Shown: positions 45,823-55,550 of the stretch, piece after piece
Layout of the letters: each line of letters opens with the position of its first letter
Numbering within the stretch: the stretch's first letter is position 1
Origin: Roseburia intestinalis L1-82
GTDB lineage: Bacteria; Bacillota; Clostridia; Lachnospirales; Lachnospiraceae
NCBI RefSeq assembly: GCF_900537995.1
Contig: NZ_LR027880.1
Coordinates: 2,240,001-2,304,000 of the forward strand
Direction of reading: 5' to 3'
Length of the DNA: 64,000 nucleotides
The notes under the pieces: generated by a model
What the model saw: the letters and a program-made list of their open reading frames with translations, nothing else
The model's database searches: none
What the model was told of the DNA's origin: nothing
Translations under genes and position numbers: made by a program

Positions 45823-46747
45823 GAAAATCGCTGTCTCCTATTTTTGCATAACGCATTTTTATGGAATCGTCAATCGCATTGATCTCATCATTTTCATAGA
45901 CCTGATACTCATCCCAGATTCCTTCTAACATTTCTAATGTCTTCGCAACATCTCTCTGTTTTTTCATACAGAGTGCCACGATCAGGGCATTGATCACGCT
46001 GAGTGGTGCAACCAGTGAATCCACAATAGACGCCATATCACTGTCTGCGATCAGATTACAGGACGAATACAAATTCATCGGTGAATGCACACTGTCTGTT
46101 AATGTAATCACTTTTGCACTGCGGTTGTTGGCAAACTCCATAGCCTTTAACGTCCGCATGGAATATCTCGGAAAACTGATTCCGATAATTACATCTTCCT
46201 TACCAATACGAACCATTTGTTCAAAAATTTCACTGGAACTGCTCGTCTGTATCAGACGTACATTTTCAAACATCAAAGTAAAATAAAATGCCATAAACGA
46301 CGCAAGCGGCGCACAGCTTCTGATTCCAATAATATAAATATGTTTCGCATTCAAAATGGTATCTACTGCCATCTCAAATGCTGCCTGATCTATTTTTTCC
46401 AATGTGCTGTTGATTTTTTCCGCATCTGACTTTAAAACAGATTCTAAAATTTTTGACTGGCTGATCCTGCCATAAGTAACTTCCATACGCTGAATGGAGT
46501 TTAATTTGTTGCGTACCAGTTCTTCTAAGGCACTCTGAAATTCAGGATATCCCCGGTATCCAAGATGCATGGCAAAGCGCACAACCGTGGATTCGCTGAC
46601 TCCGACCACCTCACCTAATTTTGCCGCCGTCAAAAATACTGCCTTATCATAGTTATCTGTGATATAGGTGGCAAGCAGTTTCTGTCCCTTGCTCAATTTA
46701 CTGTATGACTCGTTGATCCGATTACTCAAATCATTCTTACTGCCCAT
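45815..46747 (-). CDS. MurR/RpiR family transcriptional regulator
   Basis: 310 residues: an N-terminal RpiR helix-turn-helix (SKGQKLLATYITDNYDKAVF, VGVSESTVVRFAMHLGYRGY) and a C-terminal SIS sugar-phosphate isomerase domain (AKHIYIIGIRSCAPLASFMA, DVIIGISFPRYSMRTLKAME). These regulators bind phosphosugars. It is the first gene of the oxidoreductase-cmk-ispH-rpsA cluster, not next to a sugar operon, which is odd. The leader carries two hairpins, one touching the ribosome site. Ligand unknown. Confidence 0.9.
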   Translation of the reverse strand: MGSKNDLSNRINESYSKLSKGQKLLATYITDNYDKAVFLTAAKLGEVVGVSESTVVRFAMHLGYRGYPEFQSALEELVRNKLNSIQRMEVTYGRISQSKILESVLKSDAEKINSTLEKIDQAAFEMAVDTILNAKHIYIIGIRSCAPLASFMAFYFTLMFENVRLIQTSSSSEIFEQMVRIGKEDVIIGISFPRYSMRTLKAMEFANNRSAKVITLTDSVHSPMNLYSSCNLIADSDMASIVDSLVAPLSVINALIVALCMKKQRDVAKTLEMLEGIWDEYQVYENDEINAIDDSIKMRYAKIGDSDFHE

Positions 46748-46760
46748 AACCCCTCGTTCC

Positions 46761-46806
46761 TGTCATTTTATGACACCGTCTGCAATTTATGATGTGCCTT
46801 TGCACA
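46761..46806 (-). promoter_or_regulatory. Two dyads in the rpiR leader
   Basis: TGTCAT-TTT-ATGACA (46761-46775) lies just before the rpiR Shine-Dalgarno, and TGTGC-CTTT-GCACA (46793-46806) lies further up. Either could be an autoregulatory operator or an RNA hairpin controlling translation. Confidence 0.4.
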
Positions 46807-46817
46807 CCAACATTTCT

Positions 46818-46846
46818 ATTATATCAAAACTTTTCCTTTTTGTCAG
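46818..46846 (-). promoter_or_regulatory. rpiR promoter
   Basis: CTGACA (complement of 46841-46846), 17-base spacer, perfect TATAAT (complement of 46818-46823). It overlaps the end of the ABC exporter gene. Confidence 0.75.
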
Positions 46847-48648
46847 CTTTGAATCATTTTCATTCTGTAAAATTCACCTTTTCGTGCCATCAGTTCCTCA
46901 AACGTACCATATTCCACACAATGTCCGTCCGCAAGAACGGCAATCTTATCTGCATCACGAATTGTTGACAGCCGATGTGCCACAATAAATGTCGTCCTCC
47001 CCTTCGTCAGATTTTCCAAAGCTTCCTGTATCAGTTTTTCAGAAATACTGTCTAAAGCAGACGTAGCCTCATCGAGTACGATCACCTCCGGATCACGGAT
47101 CAGTGCTCGCGCAATCGCAATGCGCTGTCTTTGTCCACCGGAAAGTTTTCCTCCATGTTCTCCTACCATGGTATCAACCCCATTTGGAAGGCTCTCCATC
47201 AGATCCGTAAGATTTGCCGCCTTTATGACACGTTCTAATTCTTCGTCCGAAACATGTTCGTTTCCGTAAGTAATGTTTTCACGTATAGTCCCTGAAAATA
47301 ATATGGATGTCTGTGGTACAACGGCAAGATGTTTTCTGTATGTACGCAGATCTATTTTCCTCATATCATTACCATCTAAAAGGACCTTCCCTCCGTCCGC
47401 CAAATGAAAGCCGATCACAAGATTTAACACAGTCGATTTTCCTGCACCTGACTCCCCGACTAATGCGATCGTCTCCCCCTGTTTTACATGCAGGTTCAGG
47501 TGATTTAACACCGGTTTGTCACTGTTTTTATAATGAAAGGAAACATCTTCAAAATCAAATATGCCAGTTACGTCCTCTAACTGCTTTTTCCCCTCATTCT
47601 GCTCCACATCCTCTGAGAGGAGCACCTCACCAATGGAATTGACAGATTCAATGCCTTTCGCGATTGTCGGAAGCAATGTAACGATTGCAGACACCTGATT
47701 GACCACCGTTGCAAAATAACTCTGGTAAAGTGTGATATCTCCCGCCATAATGCGTCCACGCAACGCAAGATAGCCGGTAAATGCCAGACAGACGACCTGA
47801 AACACCTGGAATACCGCCCATCCGACTGAACCAAATAATGCCTGTACCAGATCCAGTTTATATCCCTTTTCCGCCACTGTAAAAAGCTGTCCGCTCATCT
47901 TATGTACTTCTTCGTCCTCCAATGCGTGTGCCCTTGTCACCGGGACAAGTTCCACCATTTCCATCACACGCGCAGATGTTTCTTCCATTTCTTTTCGAAA
48001 TTCCGTATTTCTTTTTTTCATGACCGAGCGGAACGAAACCATCGTGATTGCCGCAACCGGAGTTGTCAACAGAAAAAATACAAAAACGATCTTACTTTTT
48101 GATGCTGTGACCACCAGCGCAACCCCGATATTCAGTGCAATATTTAAAATGCTTAAGAACATCTGTGTGGAAAGTGTCTCCACCGCCTCCACATCACGCA
48201 TAATCTTAGACTGCAGCCTTCCAGACTGTGTCTCCACATGGTAGGCGATCGACAACTGCTGAAGTTTCCGGATCAATGCCTTACGAAGTCCTGTTTCTGC
48301 GTAACGTGTTGCAAGGCTTTTATATGATGTATACAGATAATTCATTGGTATATTAAGTGCGATCAAACCAATCTCAAGGGCTGCACTGATCCAGATATTT
48401 CTCACGGTATCAGGATTCTTCTGTGTCACATCATTGATGATATTTGCAGTTATGATTGGAAGTACCCACACACATGCATGCTTTATAAAAAAACAGATAA
48501 CTGCCATAACAAATTTATGATAATTTCCTTTGTACAGTGCTATCAGAATCCGTATCGGATGACCTTTATATCTGCGATAACTTTCTATAAACCAGTTTTC
48601 TGTATCTATGCCATTTTTCGGCGACGTTTTCCGTTCAAAATTTTCCAT
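46843..48648 (-). CDS. ABC exporter, fused permease-ATPase
   Basis: 601 residues. An N-terminal type-I ABC exporter membrane domain with six helices (FVMAVICFFIKHACVWVLPI, IWISAALEIGLIALNIPMNY, and others) and a C-terminal ATPase: Walker A ALVGESGAGKSTVLNLVIGF, signature HGGKLSGGQRQRIAIARALI, Walker B EVIVLDEATSALDSISEKLI and the switch His in FIVAHRLSTIRDADK. Half-transporter, so it would act as a homodimer. A cluster of histidine-like or Cys markers for specificity is absent; drug, lipid or peptide export are all possible. It is monocistronic. Confidence 0.9.
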   Translation of the reverse strand: MENFERKTSPKNGIDTENWFIESYRRYKGHPIRILIALYKGNYHKFVMAVICFFIKHACVWVLPIITANIINDVTQKNPDTVRNIWISAALEIGLIALNIPMNYLYTSYKSLATRYAETGLRKALIRKLQQLSIAYHVETQSGRLQSKIMRDVEAVETLSTQMFLSILNIALNIGVALVVTASKSKIVFVFFLLTTPVAAITMVSFRSVMKKRNTEFRKEMEETSARVMEMVELVPVTRAHALEDEEVHKMSGQLFTVAEKGYKLDLVQALFGSVGWAVFQVFQVVCLAFTGYLALRGRIMAGDITLYQSYFATVVNQVSAIVTLLPTIAKGIESVNSIGEVLLSEDVEQNEGKKQLEDVTGIFDFEDVSFHYKNSDKPVLNHLNLHVKQGETIALVGESGAGKSTVLNLVIGFHLADGGKVLLDGNDMRKIDLRTYRKHLAVVPQTSILFSGTIRENITYGNEHVSDEELERVIKAANLTDLMESLPNGVDTMVGEHGGKLSGGQRQRIAIARALIRDPEVIVLDEATSALDSISEKLIQEALENLTKGRTTFIVAHRLSTIRDADKIAVLADGHCVEYGTFEELMARKGEFYRMKMIQS

Positions 48649-48718
48649 TTTCTTATATCCTTTATCATTTATAGGATGATTCTAATTCTTTTCTTTGTAA
48701 AAAGCAATATTTCAGCAA

Positions 48719-48764
48719 AACAAAAAATGCCACAGCAGCATCCTAAAATACTGCCGTGGCATTT
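48719..48764 (-). terminator. Terminator of the decarboxylase operon
   Basis: AAATGCCAC (48725-48733) and GTGGCATTT (48756-48764), extended by GCAG/CTGC, followed on the minus strand by T6. Confidence 0.85.
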
Positions 48765-48781
48765 CATCAATCATATTCTAA

Positions 48782-50200
48782 TTATACCGGATATGCACCA
48801 TTCTTTGTATCTGCAATTGTTGCATCTACTTTTTTCTGCTGTGCTTCACGGTATTTGAAGAACTCAGTTGCAACCTGTGGGAACAATGCGTAAGATAATA
48901 CATCTTCATCCTGCTGTTTCCACTGTTTCATCTCAGCTTCAATCTTGTCAAGCTCTGGCTCTAACAGATCTGCCGGACGACAGGTAATTGCATTCTTCTT
49001 CTCATCGCCTAATACTTTGTCAACAACTTCCGGATTGAACGGTTTTACAGTCTGACCGTATTTTCCAAGGAGAACATCTTTCGTCTCTTTGGTCGCTACT
49101 TTGTAACGCTCACCCATTAATACGTTGAATACAGCCTGTGTACCAACGATCTGTGAGGAAGGTGTAACAAGCGGCGGCTCACCAAGATCTTTACGAACAC
49201 GCGGTACTTCTGCAAGTACTTCCTCGTATTTGTCCTCTTTCCCCTGCTCTTTTAACTGGGAGATCAGGTTGGATAACATACCACCCGGTACCTGATATAA
49301 TAAAGTCTTGATGTTTACACCTAATACTTTCGGGTTCATCAGACCGCTCTCTAATGCTTCCTCTCTCATCGGACGGAAGTAATCAGCGATCTCAGCAAGT
49401 TTGTTCTGGTCTAAACCTGTATCAAACTCGGTTCCCTTGAATGCCTCTACCATAACCTCAGTAGCCGGCTGGGATGTTCCAAGTGCAAATGGAGACATTG
49501 CAGTATCGATGATATCACATCCTGCCTCTACTGCTTTCATGTATGTCATGGAAGCAACACCTGATGTATAGTGTGTATGTAACTCTAACGGGATATCGAT
49601 CACTTCTTTGATCGCACGTACCAGCTCGTCTGCTTTCTGTGGAACTAAAAGTCCTGCCATATCTTTGATACATACAGAGTCAGCTCCCATATCCTCTACT
49701 CTTTTTGCCATATCTGTCCAGTAATCTAAGGTATAAGCATCACCGAGTGTATAAGATAAAGCCACCTGTGCATGTCCTTTTTCTTTGTTACATGCGCTTA
49801 CTGCTGTCTGAAGATTGCGAAGATCATTCAGACAGTCAAAAATACGGATGATATCAATTCCGTTTGCGATGGATTTCTGTACGAAATACTCTACTACATC
49901 ATCAGCATATGGACGGTATCCTAAGATATTCTGTCCACGGAATAACATCTGTAATTTCGTATTTTTAAAACCATCTCTTAATTTACGAAGACGATCCCAT
50001 GGATCCTCTTTTAAGAAACGAAGGGATGCATCGAAAGTAGCGCCTCCCCAGCACTCAACAGCATAGTATCCAACCTTGTCCATCTTATCTACGATTGGAA
50101 GCATCTGCTCTGTTGTCATTCTTGTTGCGATCAGAGACTGATGTGCATCACGCAGTACTGTCTCTGTTATTTTTAAAGGTTTTTTAACAACTTCAGCCAT
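48782..50200 (-). CDS. oadA: Oxaloacetate decarboxylase/pyruvate carboxyltransferase-type alpha subunit (5S type)
   Basis: 472 residues of the HMGL-like carboxyltransferase fold. Markers: ITETVLRDAHQSLIATRMTT (metal Asp), YYAVECWGGATFDASLRFLK, MLFRGQNILGYRPY, DIIRIFDCLNDLRNL, DMGADSVCIKDMAGLL (carbamylated Lys region), LELHTHYTSGVASMTYMKAV (metal His) and CDIIDTAMSPFALGTSQPAT. No C-terminal biotinyl domain, so the separate carrier (51411-51782) supplies biotin. It moves CO2 between oxaloacetate and biotin. Last gene of the operon. Confidence 0.93.
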   Translation of the reverse strand: MAEVVKKPLKITETVLRDAHQSLIATRMTTEQMLPIVDKMDKVGYYAVECWGGATFDASLRFLKEDPWDRLRKLRDGFKNTKLQMLFRGQNILGYRPYADDVVEYFVQKSIANGIDIIRIFDCLNDLRNLQTAVSACNKEKGHAQVALSYTLGDAYTLDYWTDMAKRVEDMGADSVCIKDMAGLLVPQKADELVRAIKEVIDIPLELHTHYTSGVASMTYMKAVEAGCDIIDTAMSPFALGTSQPATEVMVEAFKGTEFDTGLDQNKLAEIADYFRPMREEALESGLMNPKVLGVNIKTLLYQVPGGMLSNLISQLKEQGKEDKYEEVLAEVPRVRKDLGEPPLVTPSSQIVGTQAVFNVLMGERYKVATKETKDVLLGKYGQTVKPFNPEVVDKVLGDEKKNAITCRPADLLEPELDKIEAEMKQWKQQDEDVLSYALFPQVATEFFKYREAQQKKVDATIADTKNGAYPV

Positions 50201-50245
50201 TTTTTCCTCCTTATACAGCGAACCTGTTTTTGTTCTGCCGTCTGA

Positions 50246-51394
50246 TTAAATTCCAAAGATTGCCATGAATACACCGGCTGCTACTGCTGTACCGATAACA
50301 CCGGCAACGTTTGGTCCCATTGCATGCATAAGTAAAAAGTTCGTAGGATCTTCCTCTGCACCAACTTTCTGTGATACACGCGCAGCCATAGGAACTGTGG
50401 ATACACCGGCAGAACCGATGAGTGGGTTGATCTTGCCTTTTGTAATGAAGCAAAGTAATTTACCGAACAATACTCCGGCTGCTGTACCAAACATAAATGC
50501 GATGAGTCCAAGTGCAACGATCTTTAAAGTTGTTGCATTTAAGAAAGCCTCTGCACTTGTGGATGCACCAACGGATGTACCAAGTAAGATAACTACGATA
50601 TACATCAATGCATTAGATGCTGTCTCAGATAACTGACGAACCACACCACACTCACGGAACAGGTTACCGAGCATTAACATACCAACGAGCGGGGCTGTTG
50701 TCGGAAGGATCAGACATACAACAACGGTTACCACGATTGGGAATAAGATTTTCTCAAGTTTGGATACCGGACGTAAGTTCTGCATCTTGATCGCGCGTTC
50801 TTTTTTCGTTGTAAATAACTTCATAATTGGCGGCTGAATGATCGGCACCAGTGCCATGTAAGAATATGCTGCTACAGCGATCGGTCCCATAAGACCGGAC
50901 TGTCCAAGCTTTCCTGCAAGGAAAATGGAAGTAGGACCATCTGCACCACCGATGATAGAAACGGCTGCTGCTGCTTTATCATTGAATCCCATCAGGATTG
51001 CAAGGAAATATGCGCCGAAAATACCAAACTGTGCTGCTGCTCCTAAAAGGAAGCTGATCGGGTTTGCGATCAGAGGTCCAAAATCGGTCATCGCACCAAC
51101 GCCAAGGAAAATAAGGGATGGCAGGATTGACCATTCATCTAAGGTATAAAAATAATGGAATAAACCACCGACACCGTTACTCATCTGTTCCGGAGCTGCA
51201 AAGATATCCGGATAAATATTTACCAGAAGCATACCAAATGCGATCGGAACGAGTAACAACGGTTCAAACCCTTTTGCAATAGCCAGATACAGGAAAATAC
51301 ATGCAACTAAGATCATTACGAAATTTCCCCATGTCAGGTTGAAAAAGGCAGTCTGATGAAGGAGGTTGCCCATTGTCTCAGTAAAATAACTCAT
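50246..51394 (-). CDS. oadB: Na+-translocating decarboxylase subunit beta
   Basis: 382 residues; the membrane pump that decarboxylates carboxybiotin and exports Na+. Family motifs: [20 protein letters not shown], the catalytic [19 protein letters not shown] (Asp region), [20 protein letters not shown] and the C-terminal [35 protein letters not shown] segment. About ten helices, normal length. Its presence says that decarboxylation free energy is stored as a Na+ gradient, which matches a Na+-type Rnf in the same window. Confidence 0.96.
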   Translation of the reverse strand: MSYFTETMGNLLHQTAFFNLTWGNFVMILVACIFLYLAIAKGFEPLLLVPIAFGMLLVNIYPDIFAAPEQMSNGVGGLFHYFYTLDEWSILPSLIFLGVGAMTDFGPLIANPISFLLGAAAQFGIFGAYFLAILMGFNDKAAAAVSIIGGADGPTSIFLAGKLGQSGLMGPIAVAAYSYMALVPIIQPPIMKLFTTKKERAIKMQNLRPVSKLEKILFPIVVTVVVCLILPTTAPLVGMLMLGNLFRECGVVRQLSETASNALMYIVVILLGTSVGASTSAEAFLNATTLKIVALGLIAFMFGTAAGVLFGKLLCFITKGKINPLIGSAGVSTVPMAARVSQKVGAEEDPTNFLLMHAMGPNVAGVIGTAVAAGVFMAIFGI

Positions 51395-51410
51395 TGTTAT
51401 CCTCCTAAAA

Positions 51411-51782
51411 TTAGTTGTTTAAAGTTGCCAGTAATGCACCTGCTTCTACCATATCACCAACGCTTACGTTGATGCTTGCTACAGTACCATCTTCGGTAGC
51501 AACAACCGGTGTCTCCATTTTCATGATTTCAAGAACTAAGATTGTGTCACCTTTCTTTACAGATGCACCTACAGAAGACTCGATCTTAAATACTTTTCCT
51601 GCTGCACCTGCTTCGATCTTTACGTTACCTGCGCCACCTGCCGGTGCTGCTGCCTTCGGAGCTGCTGCCGGAGCCGGAGCTGCTGCACGTCTCGGTGCTG
51701 CTGCCGGTGCACTTACAGCACCATTCTCTTCTACAGTAACATCATAAACATTTCCATTTACGGTAATTGTATAGCTTTTCAT
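51411..51782 (-). CDS. Biotin carrier protein of the decarboxylase
   Basis: 123 residues. A short N-terminal strand part ([20 protein letters not shown]), an Ala/Pro-rich linker ([20 protein letters not shown]) and a C-terminal biotinyl domain with the biotinylated Lys in [12 protein letters not shown] and the beta-hairpin ending in [15 protein letters not shown]. It swings CO2 between the carboxyltransferases and OadB. Positioned between the gamma and beta genes. Confidence 0.95.
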   Translation of the reverse strand: MKSYTITVNGNVYDVTVEENGAVSAPAAAPRRAAAPAPAAAPKAAAPAGGAGNVKIEAGAAGKVFKIESSVGASVKKGDTILVLEIMKMETPVVATEDGTVASINVSVGDMVEAGALLATLNN

Positions 51783-51847
51783 TGAATCATCCTCCTGTGA
51801 TCATTACTTTTTTACGACATATATTTATTATAACTTGTCTGCTTCGC

Positions 51848-52588
51848 CTATCTTCTATGGATAGAACGTACTACGAATCCATCTGCTGATGTTCCTTCTG
51901 CTGCTGCGATTGCTGCAGAAATAACTGCAACCAGTTCTAAATCATCAGTAAGCTGGGATGTCTCCTCACGCTGCTCGATCTGTTCTACAACCGGATCTGC
52001 CACATCTTTCTTCGCACCAGCATTTGCTTTTTTGTTCTGTAAATACGGAATCACTTTAAAGCAGCTGATGATCAGACTGATCAGGATAAGAACTACAAAT
52101 ACGGTTCCCATTCCCATCAATGTATTCATACCGGCTTTTTCCATTTTCTCGCCAAGTGAATACACAAGATCTGCACTTGCATCTGTAAGTTCCGGTGCTT
52201 CTGTCTCGTAATTGTATTCATATACATAAGAAACAACTACATCTCTGTCTGAGAAATGTAAAACCTGGTCTGCAGTCACAGTCTTCTGTGCTTTTGTCAC
52301 AGTAAGATCTCCAAGTCCCTGATAGGAACCCAGATCTGAAACTGTTTCACCCCAGGATGTCAGTAAGTGGGCAAATGCATCCATTCCGTTTGAGTCATAA
52401 TATTCTGCACCACTCTGTATATCTTCATCTGAAAACGAAACAAGCGCAGATACTGTCTGCTCCATGTTATCCTGGATATCAGAATAACTCATACCAAAAT
52501 AATCAACGCTCTTAGGATCCGTTCCACATGCTGTCATTGCCAGAACCATAAAGCAAAGACAAAGCATAAGAGATAATTTTTTCTTCAT
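51848..52588 (-). CDS. OadG-type gamma subunit with an extra exported N-terminal domain
   Basis: 246 residues. It opens with a lipoprotein-like signal (LCFMVLAMTACGTD, candidate lipobox Cys at about 21), then an exported domain of about 115 residues not seen in the short OadG of enterobacteria, a transmembrane helix (GMGTVFVVLILISLIISCFK, about 158-177), a charged cytosolic linker and the conserved tail ELVAVISAAIAAAEGTSADG with FVVRSIHRR. Gamma subunits anchor the complex. Location between the two carboxyltransferase-side genes supports this role. The function of the extra domain is unknown. Confidence 0.82.
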   Translation of the reverse strand: MKKKLSLMLCLCFMVLAMTACGTDPKSVDYFGMSYSDIQDNMEQTVSALVSFSDEDIQSGAEYYDSNGMDAFAHLLTSWGETVSDLGSYQGLGDLTVTKAQKTVTADQVLHFSDRDVVVSYVYEYNYETEAPELTDASADLVYSLGEKMEKAGMNTLMGMGTVFVVLILISLIISCFKVIPYLQNKKANAGAKKDVADPVVEQIEQREETSQLTDDLELVAVISAAIAAAEGTSADGFVVRSIHRR

Positions 52589-52600
52589 AACTTCACCTTT

Positions 52601-54034
52601 CTATTTTGTTCCATGTTTCTTGTCCGGTACACCTGCACATTTTGTGTATAATAATTCAAATGCATCTACAAGGTATTTTCTGGTGTCTGCCGGATCTAAA
52701 ATAAGATCTACATAACCACGTCTTGCTGCAGTCATAACACTTGACTGTAATGCATCATATTCTTTTGCTTTTGCTGCGAGTTCATCTGCAGATGCATCTG
52801 CGTACATGATCTTTGCTGCAAGCTCGCCATCCATCATACCGATCTTTGCATCTTCCCATGCATATGTAAAGTCTGCTCCGATTGCTTTGGAGTTCATTGT
52901 CACATAAGCGCTTCCGATTGCATTTCCGGTGATCAGGTTTACTTTCGGGCAGGTTGCATCAGCGAATGCCATTGTCATGCGTGCAAGTGCTTTTGCAAGT
53001 CCTTTTTCTGCACAGACAGTAGCTGCATAACCTTTTACGTTTGTTAAAGACAATACCGGGATCTCGAACGCATCACAGAAGTTAACGAACTCTGCTGCCT
53101 TGTTGCATCCTCTTGCTGTCAGAGCTCCGGAGAACTCCTCTGCTTTTTTGCCCTCTTCATCGTAAACTTCTGAGCAGTTTGCAACAGCGCCGACTGTCAT
53201 TCCGTTTAACTGGATAAATCCGGTTACCATATCTTTTGCATAGTTTTTCTTTGTTTCAAAGAATACATGTCCGTCTGAGATCTCACTTAATAAATATCTT
53301 GGATCGCCTTTCATGGCTGCCATGTTCTCACATGCACGGTTTAAATCATCCTGACACTCAGATGTGTATACATCTCCTTCATTATTTAAAGGAAGGACGC
53401 TTACTAACTCGCGGATCTCTGCAATGATCTCATCCTCTGTTCCAACAGCATCGATACAACCGTTTTTCTCACTCTGGAACTCTGCGGAAGAAGTATCGCA
53501 TTTTTCAATACGGTTACCCTCGATCGCATTCGGGGAATTGATGAACATTTTTCCTTTGCTCTCCATAAATGCGAAATCAGATAATGCAGGAACTACTGCA
53601 AGTCCACCGCCACAGCTTCCGAAAATAGCGGAAATCTGCGGAACAACGCCGGATGCTGCAACCTCCTTTGCGTAGATCTCACCAAATCCGTTTAACGCAT
53701 CCACAGATTCCTGTAAACGCATTCCGGCGCAATCGATAAATCCGATCACCGGTGCTCCCATTTTCATTGCCATGTCATATACGGCTGCAATCTTCTTTGC
53801 ATGCATCTCTCCGATAGTACCGTTTAATACAGCTGCATTCTGGCTGTATACAAATACCAGATTGCCATCCACCAGACCATGTCCGGTAATTACACCATCG
53901 GACGGTGTATCTGTGTCTGCAAGATTAAAGTCTGTATTTCTTGCGGTTACGAGAGAACCGATTTCCATGAAACTGTTCTCATCGACTAACTTGGTAATAC
54001 GCTGCATTGCCAAGCTATCATTACTACTATTCAT
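52601..54034 (-). CDS. Biotin-dependent acyl-CoA carboxyltransferase (MmdA/12S type)
   Basis: 477 residues of the crotonase-like carboxyltransferase fold used by methylmalonyl-CoA decarboxylase alpha, glutaconyl-CoA decarboxylase alpha and the 12S transcarboxylase subunit. Two acyl-CoA-binding halves are visible (DGVITGHGLVDGNLVFVYSQ, VPQISAIFGSCGGGLAVVPA; and GFIQLNGMTVGAVANCSE, PVLSLTNVKGYAATVCAEKG, VNLITGNAIGSAYVTMNSKA). Start ATG 54034 is nine bases after GGAGGG; a longer frame of 18 residues has none. It is the first gene of the operon. Its substrate (malonyl-, methylmalonyl- or glutaconyl-CoA) cannot be told by eye. Confidence 0.85.
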   Translation of the reverse strand: MNSSNDSLAMQRITKLVDENSFMEIGSLVTARNTDFNLADTDTPSDGVITGHGLVDGNLVFVYSQNAAVLNGTIGEMHAKKIAAVYDMAMKMGAPVIGFIDCAGMRLQESVDALNGFGEIYAKEVAASGVVPQISAIFGSCGGGLAVVPALSDFAFMESKGKMFINSPNAIEGNRIEKCDTSSAEFQSEKNGCIDAVGTEDEIIAEIRELVSVLPLNNEGDVYTSECQDDLNRACENMAAMKGDPRYLLSEISDGHVFFETKKNYAKDMVTGFIQLNGMTVGAVANCSEVYDEEGKKAEEFSGALTARGCNKAAEFVNFCDAFEIPVLSLTNVKGYAATVCAEKGLAKALARMTMAFADATCPKVNLITGNAIGSAYVTMNSKAIGADFTYAWEDAKIGMMDGELAAKIMYADASADELAAKAKEYDALQSSVMTAARRGYVDLILDPADTRKYLVDAFELLYTKCAGVPDKKHGTK

Positions 54035-54128
54035 CCTTTTTGCCCTCCATCTATAAAGTTTGTTACCACATCTTTTGACATGGTACATAGTGAATAATGT
54101 AAAAATATAACAAATTCCGCTAGGATAA

Positions 54129-54157
54129 ATTATAGATGGTCAGTGACAAATTTTCAA
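54129..54157 (-). promoter_or_regulatory. Decarboxylase operon promoter
   Basis: TTGAAA (complement of 54152-54157), 17-base spacer, perfect TATAAT (complement of 54129-54134), about 95 bases before the first gene. Confidence 0.78.
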
Positions 54158-54211
54158 GAGAATTGTTAATTTTTTGACAGTTTTTTTTTGCATACAAGGA
54201 ATTTAGGGCTT

Positions 54212-55456
54212 TTACATTGGAAATAATTCTGCTGTTTTTTTTACACACCAGCAAAAATCGATTCTTTTTACCGTATTCTTCACTGTGACCACACGTTTTG
54301 CCAGAACCTCATCTCCCAGAAGGTATGTTATCTCACCGATAAAATCTCCTTCCGTTACCGGTGCATAAAGTTTCCGGGATAATTGATACTCTATGTGTAC
54401 TTCCTGGTCTTTTTCGATCAATAGTTCCACATTTTCTTTCACCGGCGCAACTTCAAGTTCTGTTGTTACCTCTTCGCCGATCTTTGTGCCCTGTCCGTCC
54501 ACCACCTGTACCGGAGCATATTCCCCTGCGTCCAGTTCAATCTCATCCAGACTTATTTTCCGGAACCGGGAAATTCCATACTGCATAAGTTTTTTTGTAT
54601 CTGCCCACTTATATGTTTTGTTATTCGGCCACCCGCAGGCAAGCAGTGCAACGATAAAAGTTCTGTCATCACGTTTTAATGCCCCGACATAACAATATCC
54701 CGCATTACCGGTAAAACCGGTCTTGCCTGACAATGCCCCGTCCATCATCTGCAAAAATGCATTATGATTACAGCAGGTGTAACTGTTTTTACCATCTATA
54801 TCAGAAAACTGATACTGTCCTTCCCTTGTGATTGTAAGAAATTGCTCTGCCATTTCTGATGTTTTGATGCAGTACCGCATGATCAAAGAAAGATCTGCCG
54901 CTGTTGTGTGATGAAAGCCATTTTCATTTTTGGCATCCAGTCCGTTCGGTGTGATAAAATAACTGTCCTCACAGCCGATCTCCTCTGCTTTATCGTTCAT
55001 AAGTTTTGCAAAATCACCCGTCGTGCCTGCAATGTGTTCTGCAATCGCCACAGCGCAGTCATTATAAGATTCCAACATCAGTCCGTACAGCAGATCTTTC
55101 AGATAAAACTTCTGCCCCTCCCGCATACCCAGATGAACTTTCGGCTGTGACGCTGCAAGCGTACTCACGGTCACTTCGCTGTCCAGGTCGCAGTTTTCCA
55201 GTGCAATGATACATGTCAGTATTTTGGTCGTACTGGCATTCGCCATCGCCTGGTGCCCGTTTTTTTCATACAGGATACGCCCGGAATCCGCATCCATAAG
55301 CACAGCTGCTTTTGCATACAGGGAATTTTGATCCGGCTTTTCTGTCACTTCCTCCATCCGCACATTTTCTTTTTGATCAAAAGCCTCCACGATCTGTATC
55401 CCATATCCTGTTAAGATCACAGTGACAAGGATCCATGCCAGCAGTTTTTTCCACAT
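54212..55456 (-). CDS. dacF: D-alanyl-D-alanine carboxypeptidase, DacF-like (copy 1)
   Basis: 414-residue exported penicillin-binding protein of the S11 family. Signal segment (KLLAWILVTVILTGYGIQIV), active-site ANASTTKILTCIIALE (SxxK), SYNDCAVAIAEHIAGT (SxN), and SGKTGFTGNAGYCYVGA (KTG). It trims D-Ala from peptidoglycan stem peptides. The C-terminal domain (about 290-414) is beta-rich. Start ATG 55456, eight bases after GGAG; a TTG or ATG 10 codons up has weaker spacing. Downstream of scpB on the same strand (scpA-scpB-dacF run). A second copy lies divergently 1.6 kb away. Confidence 0.9.
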   Translation of the reverse strand: MWKKLLAWILVTVILTGYGIQIVEAFDQKENVRMEEVTEKPDQNSLYAKAAVLMDADSGRILYEKNGHQAMANASTTKILTCIIALENCDLDSEVTVSTLAASQPKVHLGMREGQKFYLKDLLYGLMLESYNDCAVAIAEHIAGTTGDFAKLMNDKAEEIGCEDSYFITPNGLDAKNENGFHHTTAADLSLIMRYCIKTSEMAEQFLTITREGQYQFSDIDGKNSYTCCNHNAFLQMMDGALSGKTGFTGNAGYCYVGALKRDDRTFIVALLACGWPNNKTYKWADTKKLMQYGISRFRKISLDEIELDAGEYAPVQVVDGQGTKIGEEVTTELEVAPVKENVELLIEKDQEVHIEYQLSRKLYAPVTEGDFIGEITYLLGDEVLAKRVVTVKNTVKRIDFCWCVKKTAELFPM

Positions 55457-55550
55457 ACACCAGACTCCAAAAAAGCATTTCATCAATCCTTATGTATATA
55501 ATACGCAAAAAATGCTCATTTTTTGTGAAAAAAAAGCATACGAAACCAGA

